This document shows, piece after piece, positions 45,178-54,875 of a DNA stretch of 64,000 nucleotides. The stretch covers positions 1 through 64,000 of the forward strand of contig CAYOPF010000001.1 in assembly GCA_964405755.1 (NCBI GenBank), read 5' to 3'. Source of the stretch: GWF2-33-9 sp964405755. Lineage in GTDB: Bacteria; Bacteroidota; Ignavibacteria; Kapaibacteriales; UBA2268. A program made the translations under genes and the position numbers. The notes beneath the pieces are model-generated. The model had not been told where the DNA came from. It saw nothing but the letters and a program-made list of their open reading frames with translations, and ran no database searches. How positions within the stretch are numbered: the stretch's first letter is position 1; every line of letters begins with the position of its first letter.

Positions 45178-47371
45178 ATGAGACAAAGTTATTTATTTCT
45201 TTTAACATCTTTGATTACTTTTTGTTCTATTCATAACGCATTTTCCTACTATCTGATTGGTGAAACGATTAAAGGCACTACTTACTATCACACTAAGGAT
45301 CTTTATGACAGTTTAGAGTTCATATCCGTTTTCGATAGTAAGAACCATATTGCACCAATTTCAATCTCACAGAAAGTCAAGTATTTTAATCCAATTGAGC
45401 AACCAGATTTAACAGTTATTCAAGTTGATTATACAATAGATATTCCTTCCGATTTCAACTACAACGATTCTTTGTTTATTATTGGTGGAAAAACACGAAA
45501 ACAGTACGATGTAACTTATAATTACCCCTTTTTTATTTTAAAAACTATTCCTATTTCTAACTTAGAAATCATTTATCCCAAGAATAATACCAAAGACATT
45601 GAATTAGTACTTACTTTACGATGGCAAGAAGAACTCAACCCAGCTATTAGGTCTTATGAGCTACAAGTTTCCAAACATAGTGATTTTTCTGAATTAATAG
45701 TTGATACTTTACTTTTTAACCCACAATTTACTTTTATCAATGAGTTAGAACCTTTAAAAGTATATCATTGGAGAGTTAAAACAGACTTCAGGCACAATAC
45801 TGTCGGCTATATTTCTGCAAGTTTTGTAACAGGTCTCAAAATGGTTTGGCAAAAATGTACAATTGATCAATATCATCATGCTGCAGATTTGGAACTAATA
45901 AATTCTAATCGATTGCTGATAAGCGACCATCAAGTTGGTTTTCGAATTTCAGACGACTTTGGTCAGTCTTGGGAAAACATCAATTTACCAAATAATGTAA
46001 CCAGTAAAATTATGCATGTTGATGAGGATACTGTTTTAGCAGCCACTTATGATTTGACCGATGATAGATTTAAAATATTAAAATCAATCAATAACGGTTC
46101 ATCTTGGAGTACAGTTTTTACATTTCCTTATACTAATTCTTACTCGATTGATGGCAAATTTCATTATCAAATTAAAAATGGCAGGTTTTATGTTGCTTTT
46201 TTAAATAATATTTACGAATTTAACGACCTCACTTTATCGAGTTTACAAAAAATATACAACCACGATACTTCTTTTATCAAATCGTTTGTGTTTTTGGACG
46301 AAGATAAAATTATGGCAGTTACAGAACCCCGCTATTTAAAAAATGATGTTGATTTTGGAGAAATATTAATTATAAATATAAAGCATAATTCAATTAAAAA
46401 AATTGCTGACAAATTTGAAGATATTAATTTTTATTACAGGTCAATTAATATTCTGGAAAATAATTTTCTTGTTGTAACTGCATTCGATATTGCTCAAAAC
46501 AATTCATATTTTTTTGTATCGAAAGATCCTAGATCAACATGGGAAAAAACGTTCGAAATCCCTGATGGAGAAGTTATTAAGACTATTACAACTTTTGATA
46601 GTAAATTAATTTCTATATTAAAAAGCAAAAAAATACTCAATCATTCAATCCGAAGACTATGCATCAAACTGGATTAATCTCACAAGTAATATCCCTAAGG
46701 ATTATTTTGCTACTGAAGTAAAATTGTTTAACGATAGTACTTTATTCTATGTTGGAACACATAATAGTTTGTATTACACTAATATTCGTAACCCTCAAAA
46801 AATGATTGTATATCCTCTTGATAGATTATCAGAAAATCCAGCGAAAATAGTATTCAGCTGGAAACAAAACTCAAGAGCAGAAAAATATCAAATCAAAGTT
46901 GCCGAAAATCAGGAATTTATTAAGAAAAAGTCTATTGATGATGAAGAATATTATCTAGATCAAGAAACCACTGATAATTCAATTGAATTACATAACTTTC
47001 TTCTACATAAAACATATTACTGGAGAATAAGACCCTACTATGAGAACAAATGGATGGGTTGGAGCAGTGTTTACAAATTCGAAATTGTGAGTAGTGTCTC
47101 AGTTCCACAATTAAAAAGTGGAAATATGGTGGTCTATCCAAATCCTACTCAAAATTTTATTAAGGTTTACAAAAGTTATTCAAATTCAGGATCAACAAAT
47201 CAGAACGACAACTCAAGAATTGCAATCTATACGGAAACAGGTAGAAAAATACTTAATTACACTTATCTACAGACTAATGAGATTATCGAAATCAATTTAA
47301 GTAATTTGGACAATGGTGTTTATTTTCTCACAATAGATAATGACTGGCAAGTAATTTACTTGTTAAAATAA
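45178..47371 (+). pseudogene. Secreted protein with fibronectin-like domains and T9SS tail, one frameshift
   Basis: The protein has a signal peptide (FLLTSLITFCSIHNAFS). Two Fn3-like segments (LTLRWQEELNPAIRSYELQVSKHSDF; FSWKQNSRAEKYQIKVAENQEF) each end in a YYWRIRPYY- or YHWRVKTDF-type strand. Between them lies a sortilin/BNR-like region (SDDFGQSWENINLP, SINNGSSWSTVF). A Por-type tail (VVYPNPTQNFIKVYKS ... GVYFLTIDND) ends it. An A7 run (46627-46633) shifts the frame. One A fewer joins KSKK to YSIIQSEDYASNWINLTSN and restores 731 codons. The role is likely adhesion or extracellular binding. Confidence 0.8.
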
Positions 47372-48211
47372 TCACTTCATTAAATATTTTTCGGCTGCCT
47401 GATAAACAGCGTGACCTTGCTCTGGTACTGTAAGAACTGCAACTATTCTTATCCACTGAGGCCTCCAATCTGCGTTTGCAGGTATTTGCTTGTTCAATGA
47501 TTTTGTGAATTCTTCATCTTTTTTAATTGCTTCGGTATTCAACTCAACGCCGAATGTGGGCGTTAGTGCATCGCGAACTATATTGTTATGCACAAAGTCG
47601 TATATATCGGGTGGGCTTTTGCGGTAATCTGTCTGATATTGAACAATTGAATCCTCAACTACATATAGAGTGATATTGAATTTATTGTTATTGCTTTCCA
47701 AAAATTTCACTTTTACATCGCAGCTAATTGTTTTACTAGATTCATTATATTTTGGCGATAACTCTATCTTGGCAATTGCCGGGATTTTTAACCTCTCGAT
47801 AACTGCTGCTTGCCAGTCGCTTTCGGGAAGAATTAGATTATCACTATATTTCACTCTATCTATAAGCCCATTGGGAGTGCCTACTCCCCAGCCAATATTG
47901 AAATAGTTTTCCAAATCTTTCATTGTTTGCGAAATAAAATTGTATTTATGTTGGGGGTTTGGCATTGCCAATGCACCTGCATGGATAGAAAGGAGAACTA
48001 CATTATTGGGATAAAGTTCCTTGATATGGTGGGCAATCTCACCAGCTGCCGGACAATTTCCGCATCTAAATCCAGTATATTCCTCCACCAGAACTACTCT
48101 TGCTGCCGTATCCACATTTACATCTGGTTTTTCTTCGTAAGGTGGTTCTATAACATCGCAAGCCACAATAAGTATGCTCGTAATTATAATTATTGAAAAA
48201 TATTTCAGCAT
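47372..48211 (-). CDS. Omp28-type outer-membrane lipoprotein with thioredoxin-like motif
   Basis: A 279-residue protein with a lipoprotein signal (IIITSILIVAC). VVLVEEYTGFRCGNCPAAGEIAHHI holds a CxxCP redox-like motif. NPQHKYNFIS and VGTPNGLIDRVKYS follow in the Omp28 pattern. The Omp28 family is known from Porphyromonas and relatives as a surface lipoprotein. The CxxC pair suggests thiol chemistry. Its stop directly abuts the stop of the convergent T9SS gene. Confidence 0.85.
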   Translation of the reverse strand: MLKYFSIIIITSILIVACDVIEPPYEEKPDVNVDTAARVVLVEEYTGFRCGNCPAAGEIAHHIKELYPNNVVLLSIHAGALAMPNPQHKYNFISQTMKDLENYFNIGWGVGTPNGLIDRVKYSDNLILPESDWQAAVIERLKIPAIAKIELSPKYNESSKTISCDVKVKFLESNNNKFNITLYVVEDSIVQYQTDYRKSPPDIYDFVHNNIVRDALTPTFGVELNTEAIKKDEEFTKSLNKQIPANADWRPQWIRIVAVLTVPEQGHAVYQAAEKYLMK

Positions 48212-48257
48212 AATAATTCGGATTTTTTGATAATTACAAATTTACTAATAAATTTCT

Positions 48258-48265
48258 TAAATTTG
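48258..48265 (+). promoter_or_regulatory. TAAATTTG (-7-like element)
   Basis: Fits TAnnTTTG. It ends 28 bases before the ATG at 48294. Confidence 0.3.
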
Positions 48266-48293
48266 GTTTAATTTTTGCATACTAAATAAAAAA

Positions 48294-49016
48294 ATGAAAG
48301 AAATGTACAAAATATTACTTTGTTTATTAGCTTTTTTGCTGTATAGTTGTGCGGTTTCGTCTCCTTCGTCGATGAAATCTGCAAAGAAACCCACAACTAT
48401 TAAAAGCAACATGGATACGATTGCAACTGAATCGAAAAATCAACAACCTAAAGGAAAATCAAAATCCAATCCTAAACCTATTGACAACAAAACAAAAACA
48501 AAAAAAGAGGAAGATAAACAAACGCAAGTTACTCCGCCAAAACCAAAAATCCGCTTCGAAGATACTACTAAAATCGAAATGGAACCAATTTATGCCTTAA
48601 AACAAAACCAAGCCAATACAAAAATCAATACAAAAAATCCTATCGAAAAAGAAATCGAAGCCGCAAATAAGTTATTGGAAAATGGAGAATTGGACAAAGC
48701 AAAAGATAAATTCTTAATCCTTGTTGCCACCTTGCCCTATGGTGATTCGCTGTACTATGAAGCAAAGTTTGGAGAGATTGAATGTTTGGTTGCCCAAAAT
48801 AATATAAATCCTGCAAAAACATTATTGTTGGAACTGAATAAGGATGAAAACATCAATTCCGAGACAAAGGAAAAGACCTTGGTTCGCTTGGGACAGATTG
48901 AGTGCATACAAAACAATCAAAATGCTGCGGAAAACTATTTTAACCAACTTAGGAACGAGTTTCCTCGTTCAATTTATTTAAAAGTTGCCAACTGCAACTT
49001 CCTAAAAAAGAAATAA
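48294..49016 (+). CDS. Lys-rich lipoprotein with C-terminal TPR-like repeats
   Basis: A 240-residue protein with a lipoprotein signal (ILLCLLAFLLYSC). About 80 residues of Lys/Pro/Thr/Gln-rich linker follow (KPTTIKSN, KTKTKKEEDKQTQVTPPKPK). Two or three TPR-like helical pairs (EIEAANKLLENGELDKAKDKF split at helices, NPAKTLLLELNKDENI) end the protein. It may be an outer-membrane-anchored scaffold spanning the periplasm. No specific family is recognised. Confidence 0.75.
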   Translation: MKEMYKILLCLLAFLLYSCAVSSPSSMKSAKKPTTIKSNMDTIATESKNQQPKGKSKSNPKPIDNKTKTKKEEDKQTQVTPPKPKIRFEDTTKIEMEPIYALKQNQANTKINTKNPIEKEIEAANKLLENGELDKAKDKFLILVATLPYGDSLYYEAKFGEIECLVAQNNINPAKTLLLELNKDENINSETKEKTLVRLGQIECIQNNQNAAENYFNQLRNEFPRSIYLKVANCNFLKKK

Positions 49017-49054
49017 ATATTGCCCGACCCCTAAACGCATTGTCATTCTGTATT

Positions 49055-49735
49055 TTACTGCAATTCTATAGTTTCGCCATATTCCATAACTTTGGCATTC
49101 AATCCTTTAGCAATTGCTTTTTCAGCAAATTCGTCGGGATTAGCTTTTATCACAGGAAATGTATTGTAGTGAATTGGAATAACCAATTTGGGGTTAACAA
49201 ATTCGGCGGCTTTAACAGCATCGTCGATACCCATAGTAAAATTATCGCCTATCGGAACCAAAAACACATCAATATCCTCGGATTCACCAATCAGTTTCAT
49301 ATCCATAAATAAACCTGTATCTCCCGAATGGTATATTTTTTTTCCACCAATTGTAATTATTACTCCAGCGGGCTCACCCATGTATTCATTTTCGTCGTTG
49401 GACGATCCATGGTGGGCAACAGTAAACTTAACTTTACCAAATGGAAAATTAAAACTGCCACCTATATGCATATTGTGGGCTTTAGCTCCGTTTCGCGAAA
49501 CATAATTGGCAAGTTCGTTCACTGCAATAACCAGTGCATTGTTCTTTTCCGCAATTTGTAAAGTGTCGCCAAAGTGGTCGCCATGAGCATGGGTTAGCAC
49601 GATAAATTTGGCTTCCACATCTTGCCATTTAATTGTACAAGTGGGATTGCCAGTGATAAATGGGTCGATGATTACTTGGTTTGAACCATCATCTAAAATA
49701 ACCGCAGAATGACTTAAATACCGTAATTTTAACAT
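49055..49735 (-). CDS. UPF0173 metal-dependent hydrolase (MBL fold)
   Basis: ATG 49735 is chosen because GGAG sits 10 bases upstream. The in-frame TTG at 49750 would place that site inside the gene. A 226-residue beta-lactamase-fold protein: YLSHSAVILDDGSNQVIIDPFITGNP opening, THAHGDHFGDT (HxHxDH), VAHHGSSNDENEY, HSGDTGLFMDM, PIHYNTFP. The layout is that of the UPF0173/YtkL-like family. The substrate is unknown. Confidence 0.92.
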   Translation of the reverse strand: MLKLRYLSHSAVILDDGSNQVIIDPFITGNPTCTIKWQDVEAKFIVLTHAHGDHFGDTLQIAEKNNALVIAVNELANYVSRNGAKAHNMHIGGSFNFPFGKVKFTVAHHGSSNDENEYMGEPAGVIITIGGKKIYHSGDTGLFMDMKLIGESEDIDVFLVPIGDNFTMGIDDAVKAAEFVNPKLVIPIHYNTFPVIKANPDEFAEKAIAKGLNAKVMEYGETIELQ

Positions 49736-49962
49736 ATAATTTTTCTCCAATTTTTGTTTTTATAAAAGAACAACGTGAAAAATTATTGTAAGTGCTATAT
49801 AAATAATCAAGAATTTATTATATAGCAATATTCTATAGTTTTGTCTATTATTCACCAAAATTACAATAATATACTAATCAATGCGAGCGAAATGTTCTAT
49901 CAAATCAATATCTAAAGAATTTATGCGTTATAAATTAATGAGTTATGAAATTAATAATAAAT

Positions 49963-49978
49963 TGGCACAATTTTTACC
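49963..49978 (+). promoter_or_regulatory. Possible sigma-54-like promoter before the flagellar genes
   Basis: TTGGCACAATTTTTACC: TGGCAC fits the -24 box, and TTAC sits where the -12 TTGC is expected (GG-N10-AC instead of GG-N10-GC). It lies 66 bases upstream of fliL. One mismatch at a key base keeps confidence low. Confidence 0.3.
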
Positions 49979-50006
49979 AAATCTAATTTGTTGGATAAAA
50001 TTATGC

Positions 50007-50014
50007 TAATTTTG
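50007..50014 (+). promoter_or_regulatory. TAATTTTG (-7-like element) upstream of fliL
   Basis: Exact octamer 30 bases before fliL. TTTG at 49987-49990 lies 16 bases upstream. It is an alternative to the sigma-54-like site. Confidence 0.4.
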
Positions 50015-50044
50015 ACCGATAACTAAAATACAAAAGGAACAAAA

Positions 50045-50671
50045 ATGTCGGAAGAATTACAAAAACAAGAACCAGAAATACCTAAGAAGAAAGAGAAAAA
50101 GCAAGGTGGCGGAGGATTATCCCTTCCAATGATGATAGTATTTGGAGTTGGAGGATTAGTTCTCGTTTTGGTTGCTGTTATTTTTGGTTACTTTATCGCA
50201 ACAAAGTTATTTCCAAGTCAGCCAGTAATTGTACAAGGTGTCCAACCAGTGGAACAAGTTCACAAGGAGAATCACGGAAAAGGAGAGGGCGAAGAAGAAA
50301 AGCCAGATATGCACGATTTGCTTTATATGGAAATAGGCAGACTTACGACTAATCCCAAGGATGCTCCCTCGACCTTCGTTGTTGTAAATTTATCTTTTGA
50401 GTTTGCGCCAAAGAAAAAAGATGATGAAAATATGAAAGAATTAATCAAAGGTCACGAAGGGTTGAACTTAGAGCATCCAATTGTAAAGAAAATGCAAGGA
50501 AGAATTAAGAGTGGGTTGAATAACTTTTTGGCTTCGATGACTATGACTGAGTTGAACACGAAACGTCCAGAATTGCAAAAATTAGTTCTAGAATTGTTGA
50601 AACCAGCTTTCAAAGAATATGGTTTTAAATTATATAATGTTAGTTTATTAGAATTTATTATTCAGGAATAA
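50045..50671 (+). CDS. fliL: Flagellar basal-body protein FliL
   Basis: A 208-residue protein: a short Lys-rich cytoplasmic tail, one membrane span (residues ~27-52, LPMMIVFGVGGLVLVLVAVIFGYFI in part), a charged linker and a periplasmic FliL domain (YMEIGRLTTNPKDAPSTFVVVNLSFEF, KSGLNNFLASMTMTELN). FliL forms rings around the stator and supports torque. It is first in the fliLMNO block, with two alternative promoter-like signals upstream. Confidence 0.9.
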   Translation: MSEELQKQEPEIPKKKEKKQGGGGLSLPMMIVFGVGGLVLVLVAVIFGYFIATKLFPSQPVIVQGVQPVEQVHKENHGKGEGEEEKPDMHDLLYMEIGRLTTNPKDAPSTFVVVNLSFEFAPKKKDDENMKELIKGHEGLNLEHPIVKKMQGRIKSGLNNFLASMTMTELNTKRPELQKLVLELLKPAFKEYGFKLYNVSLLEFIIQE

Positions 50672-50709
50672 TATTTTTTAATTTTCTACAAAAACAATAA
50701 ACATAGGAT

Positions 50710-51747
50710 ATGGCAGATTTATTATCACAAAATGAAATAGATAATCTGCTGTCAGAAATGACAAGTGGAAGGATCCAGGTCGAGGATGTAATTAGCGGTA
50801 AGTTTAAAACATCCGAAGTCAGTAATTATGATTTTCGCCGACCTAACCGTATATCTAAGAATCAGTTACGAACTTTACAAACAGTTCATGAGAATTTTGC
50901 AGAGGTTTTTGGTTATTATTTAGTATCCAAATTGCAGTCCTTGATATCGGTGGAAGTTACTTCGCTGGACCAGTTGTTCTATTCCGAGTTTATTCTGTCG
51001 GTATCCAATCCAAGCTGCCTTTATGTTTTCGATATCGTTGGAACAGACGGAAATGGTATATTGGAAATAAGCCCCCAATTAGCATTAGTAATTGTCGAAA
51101 AATTGTTAGGTGGCAGTGCCGACTCAATCCCAAAACCCCGCTCTATAACTCCAATAGAACAAGCCGTAATCAGAGGTTTGATAGAGCATGGCTTATCGGA
51201 TTTGGGTAATGCATGGAAATCGATATCCGAGATAAACTTCAGGTATTCACGCTTGGAGATGGAAGCAGACTTTGTGCAAGTGGCTCCATCATCGGAAATT
51301 GTATTGGTAGTATCGTTCGACGTGAATGTTGGAGTAAACACATACATGATGAATTTGTGTTTCCCTACTTTTGCATTAGAGGAAGTATTGACAAAGCTGA
51401 ATCGCCAGCAAGTAACTTCGTCGAATGTAACGATACCGATGAAAAAACGTCGCGAGAATTTCCAGATGCTCCATAAGCAAATATCTACAACTTTCTTGCC
51501 AGTAGTTGCCGAACTGGCAAAGACATCCATCAAAGTTGGTGAATTGCTTTCTCTCGAATCTGGCGACATAATTAAATTAGATAAAAGAATCAACGAAGAA
51601 GTAGAAATTCTAATAAATGAAAAACGAAAATTAGCAGGTCGTCCGGGAAGTGTGGAAGGCAAAAAAGCAATACGCATAACCCGAGCTCTTAAAGAAGAGG
51701 ATTTAATAGAACAAGATTTAAGATTTAAACCAGAGGAACAAATATGA
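50710..51747 (+). CDS. fliM: Flagellar motor switch protein FliM
   Basis: A 345-residue protein. The N-terminal CheY-P-binding motif LSQNEIDNLL is present, followed by YDFRRPNRISKNQLRTLQTVHENFAE and a middle CheC-like domain (IEQAVIRGLIEHGLSDLGNAW). The C-terminal SPOA domain reads AKTSIKVGELLSLESGDIIKLDK. It forms the C-ring and links chemotaxis signals to rotation switching. The stop overlaps the fliN start (ATGA). Confidence 0.96.
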   Translation: MADLLSQNEIDNLLSEMTSGRIQVEDVISGKFKTSEVSNYDFRRPNRISKNQLRTLQTVHENFAEVFGYYLVSKLQSLISVEVTSLDQLFYSEFILSVSNPSCLYVFDIVGTDGNGILEISPQLALVIVEKLLGGSADSIPKPRSITPIEQAVIRGLIEHGLSDLGNAWKSISEINFRYSRLEMEADFVQVAPSSEIVLVVSFDVNVGVNTYMMNLCFPTFALEEVLTKLNRQQVTSSNVTIPMKKRRENFQMLHKQISTTFLPVVAELAKTSIKVGELLSLESGDIIKLDKRINEEVEILINEKRKLAGRPGSVEGKKAIRITRALKEEDLIEQDLRFKPEEQI

Positions 51748-52142
51748 CAATGACACAGGATGAAATCGATGCTCTAATTGGCGGTGGTTTGGATGTTTCA
51801 GCAATCGATACATTACCTGATGTGGATGAACCACAGTTGGAGCCCACCCCGAGTGAAGATATTAAAATTGAGGGAATAGACCCTAAACTTCAATTATTGT
51901 TAGATTTACAACTACCTGTTTCAATCGAATTAGGTAGAACAAATATGCTTATTCGCGATATTTTGCGATTGGGCAGAGGCTCCGTTATCGAGTTTGATAA
52001 ACTGGTGAGCGAACCAATTGATGTTTTAATAAACGGCAAGAAAGTTGCCGAAGGTGAAGTGGTTGTGATTGATAAACACTTTGGTATCAGAATTACAACT
52101 TTAATAGATCCGGCAGAAAGATTAAAATCGGCAAGGGGCTAA
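51744..52142 (+). CDS. fliN: Flagellar motor switch protein FliN
   Basis: A 132-residue protein whose C-terminal SPOA domain (LDLQLPVSIELGRTNMLIRDILRLGRGSVIEFDKL split at the loop) is canonical FliN. The N-terminus reads MTMTQDEIDALIGGG, a FliM/FliY-like EIDALI motif that in other proteins binds phosphorylated CheY. The CheC-like middle domain of FliY is absent. It is translationally coupled to fliM. Confidence 0.93.
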   Translation: MTMTQDEIDALIGGGLDVSAIDTLPDVDEPQLEPTPSEDIKIEGIDPKLQLLLDLQLPVSIELGRTNMLIRDILRLGRGSVIEFDKLVSEPIDVLINGKKVAEGEVVVIDKHFGIRITTLIDPAERLKSARG

Positions 52143-52154
52143 GATAGGATAAAT

Positions 52155-52556
52155 ATGGATAGCAGTATTTTAAATTCTCTATTAATTTTGTCTGCCTGTG
52201 TTATTGTCTTATTCGGGATATCTAACTATCTAAAAAAAATTAATAAGAAAAACCTAGGCAACTTAGGTGATTACGAAGGTAAAATTCTCTCGAGAATACC
52301 ATTGATGAAAAACTCTTTTTTATACATTGTTAAAATTGGAAACAGAACCTTTCTTCTTGGAGCTAGCGATAAATCGGTATCATTAATTTCGGAATTGAAG
52401 CCAAATCAATCAGAAGTCGGGGCAGCAGAATTTCCTAACCATTCTTATGCAACAACCACCAAAAAGGTGCAAACAATAGAAGAAGTTCAGAATAATAACC
52501 CAAATGATTTGTCTTTTCGTGCATTTTTAAAGTCAGCATTCTCAAAAAATAATTAG
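52155..52556 (+). CDS. fliO: FliO-like flagellar biosynthesis protein
   Basis: A 133-residue protein: one N-terminal membrane span (LLILSACVIVLFGISNYL), then a basic segment and IVKIGNRTFLLGASDKSVSLISEL, the signature of FliO/FliZ-type proteins that stabilise FliP in the flagellar export gate. A flexible tail follows. fliP, fliQ and fliR, which normally come next, are not here. An Omp85 gene starts 58 bases later. Confidence 0.82.
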   Translation: MDSSILNSLLILSACVIVLFGISNYLKKINKKNLGNLGDYEGKILSRIPLMKNSFLYIVKIGNRTFLLGASDKSVSLISELKPNQSEVGAAEFPNHSYATTTKKVQTIEEVQNNNPNDLSFRAFLKSAFSKNN

Positions 52557-52613
52557 TTTTGTAATTCTGTTTATTTTAGTTAACAAATTTATTAATTTGT
52601 TATTTTTATTATT

Positions 52614-54875
52614 TTGGAAAAGATTACAAAACATATCTTAATATTATTATTACTGGGTTTTGCTATTAATATTAGCAATGCTCAACTATCCAGTATTTCG
52701 GATGAACTCTATCCATCGATAATCAATAAAGAATTTAACGAGATAAATGTAATCAATTTTATTGGTGCTTCGCAAAACTCTCAGAATGATCTCTCCAATT
52801 ATATTTCCTCCAAGGCAACTATCAATAATTTACCTTATAAGTTTTTCTCTTCTTTTTATTACGAATTTGAGCGTAATCCTTCGATGAGCATATTTATTCA
52901 AAACGAATTTCGAAAAGGACTGATAAATCTTAGGGAAAACGTACCATTTTTCGATAAAACAACAGCTGAAAATGATTTAATATCTATTAGGAATTATTAT
53001 CAATTAAATGGGTACCACGATGCTATGGTTAGTTATAGGTTCTATCCATCTGCAAGGACAAAGGAAAACATACTTGATTTTATTATATATGAGGGCAAAA
53101 GATATGTGATTCAGGATGTTGTTTACAAAGGATTGGAAGATGTAGCCGACGAACTTAGAGGAAGAATTGGAGAATTGAAGAATATTAAAGTTAATAACCA
53201 TTTTAATGAGCCATTTATTCAGAACTCTTTAAATACATTAACCTCTTACCTTCGAAATAATGGGTATTTTAGTGCGGGATATTCTACTCCTATTGTAAGT
53301 ATCGATACAACTCTGAAGTCAGATTTTATAACAGTCAATTTCTCTTTAGGTAATCGCTATCGAATAGGTTCAATCGATTTTATTGATAGTTCCAATTACC
53401 AACCACTGATAGCCGCGGATATGAAAAGGAAACAGCTAGCCTTCGAAAATGGTCAATGGTATAGTTTTCTGAAAGTGGATCAAACAAAAGATAATTTCCT
53501 TTCTCTTGGCTTATTCGAAATTGTGGCTATAGATACAACGTCACGATTTAGTCCACAAAATGATAGCACATTGAACTTTGTAGTTTTCCTTTCGTACCGG
53601 AAGCAACAGGAGTATGGGGTAGGTTTTTCGTTGAATCAAACCCGTATGGATAATTTGGTAAACATTGGTCTCGAGGCAAATTACCGGCATCGTAATATTT
53701 TTAACGCAGCTCAGGAATTCTCGCCGTTTGCAAATATTTATGCAAAGGATATTTTTTCAACAATTACTTCGGGCAGTTTGGAGTTGGAAACACAAATAGG
53801 TTTTAAATTCTCTCAGCCCTTGCTTTGGATAATAGACAACAGCAGGATATCCCTGCTAACCTCACTAAGCTACTCGCTGAGATCGTTGAATAATTTCTTC
53901 ACTATATCTACCTTGAACCTGCCAGTAACATTTGCAATACGTTTCCCCAAAATAACCTATTTCAATCGTGGAAGCATAGATTTCCAGTTTTTACGCGAGA
54001 ACCCACTTAATTTCGAAGAAGCGTTAAGCGAAGCAATTTCTTCTGCAAAAAATGAACAAGACATAAATAATATACTTCAAGCATTTCTGCTTTATCAGGA
54101 TTTATCGAATTATCTAAACGAACAAAGTTACCATTTTTTCACCTCGAACATCATTGGTTTTTCGCTAACCGGCGAGACAAGAAATAATCCTTTTTCGCCC
54201 ACGAATGGCTATTTTACTTATTTTGGTTTAGATGGCTGGGATCCAATATTCTTTCCTAAAGAAGTATCTGGATTGGCAAGATATTTTAGACTTCAGTTTA
54301 CTCATTACCAGTTTTTCAAGCTTACCCCTACAACTACTTTAGGTCTGAAAGGAAGGTTTGGGGGTATTCAACTGCTGGAGGAAGGTAATAGTTATGTCCC
54401 AATCGACAGGCAATTCTTCTGTGGTGGAGCTAATAGCGTTCGAGCTTGGCCATCACGCCAATTGCGTTATTCAAATTTCACTTCGGATAGTTTAGATAAT
54501 AAGAACACATTTTTGTTTTTGCAAAATTTTATCGGTAATGGTGTTTTAATAGAAGGTAGTGTTGAATTTCGTTTTGGTTTTCCAAAACCACCTGGTTTGA
54601 ATGTGTTTTTACAGAATTTAGTCGAAAACTTAAAAACAACTTTATTCTTGGATTTTGGAAATGCCTTTCACTGGTTTTTGAGCAATGAAGATATCGAAGT
54701 TAAGCCTTTGGATTATATTACAAAACTCGCTGTTGGAGCAGGCATAGGCATTCGCTACGAAACCCCAATCGGACCATTGAGAGTTGATTTTGCTGTGCCA
54801 ATATACGATCCGTTATACATAAGAAAACCATTTCGTTCAGTTACATTTAATTTTGGGTTAGGACATGCATTTTAA
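52614..54875 (+). CDS. Omp85-family outer-membrane assembly protein (BamA/TamA-like)
   Basis: A 753-residue protein starting at TTG (no ATG is available before the signal peptide ITKHILILLLLGFAINISNA). POTRA-like domains of about 70-80 residues (LRENVPFFDKTTAENDLISIRNYYQLNGYH in part; GELKNIKVNNHFNEPFIQNSLNTLTSYLRNNGYF in part) are followed by a 16-strand barrel with the L6 motif GGANSVRAWPS and a C-terminal Phe (NFGLGHAF). It inserts beta-barrel proteins in the outer membrane or exports surface molecules. It overlaps thiN by 11 bases, so thiN is translationally linked. Confidence 0.88.
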   Translation: MEKITKHILILLLLGFAINISNAQLSSISDELYPSIINKEFNEINVINFIGASQNSQNDLSNYISSKATINNLPYKFFSSFYYEFERNPSMSIFIQNEFRKGLINLRENVPFFDKTTAENDLISIRNYYQLNGYHDAMVSYRFYPSARTKENILDFIIYEGKRYVIQDVVYKGLEDVADELRGRIGELKNIKVNNHFNEPFIQNSLNTLTSYLRNNGYFSAGYSTPIVSIDTTLKSDFITVNFSLGNRYRIGSIDFIDSSNYQPLIAADMKRKQLAFENGQWYSFLKVDQTKDNFLSLGLFEIVAIDTTSRFSPQNDSTLNFVVFLSYRKQQEYGVGFSLNQTRMDNLVNIGLEANYRHRNIFNAAQEFSPFANIYAKDIFSTITSGSLELETQIGFKFSQPLLWIIDNSRISLLTSLSYSLRSLNNFFTISTLNLPVTFAIRFPKITYFNRGSIDFQFLRENPLNFEEALSEAISSAKNEQDINNILQAFLLYQDLSNYLNEQSYHFFTSNIIGFSLTGETRNNPFSPTNGYFTYFGLDGWDPIFFPKEVSGLARYFRLQFTHYQFFKLTPTTTLGLKGRFGGIQLLEEGNSYVPIDRQFFCGGANSVRAWPSRQLRYSNFTSDSLDNKNTFLFLQNFIGNGVLIEGSVEFRFGFPKPPGLNVFLQNLVENLKTTLFLDFGNAFHWFLSNEDIEVKPLDYITKLAVGAGIGIRYETPIGPLRVDFAVPIYDPLYIRKPFRSVTFNFGLGHAF

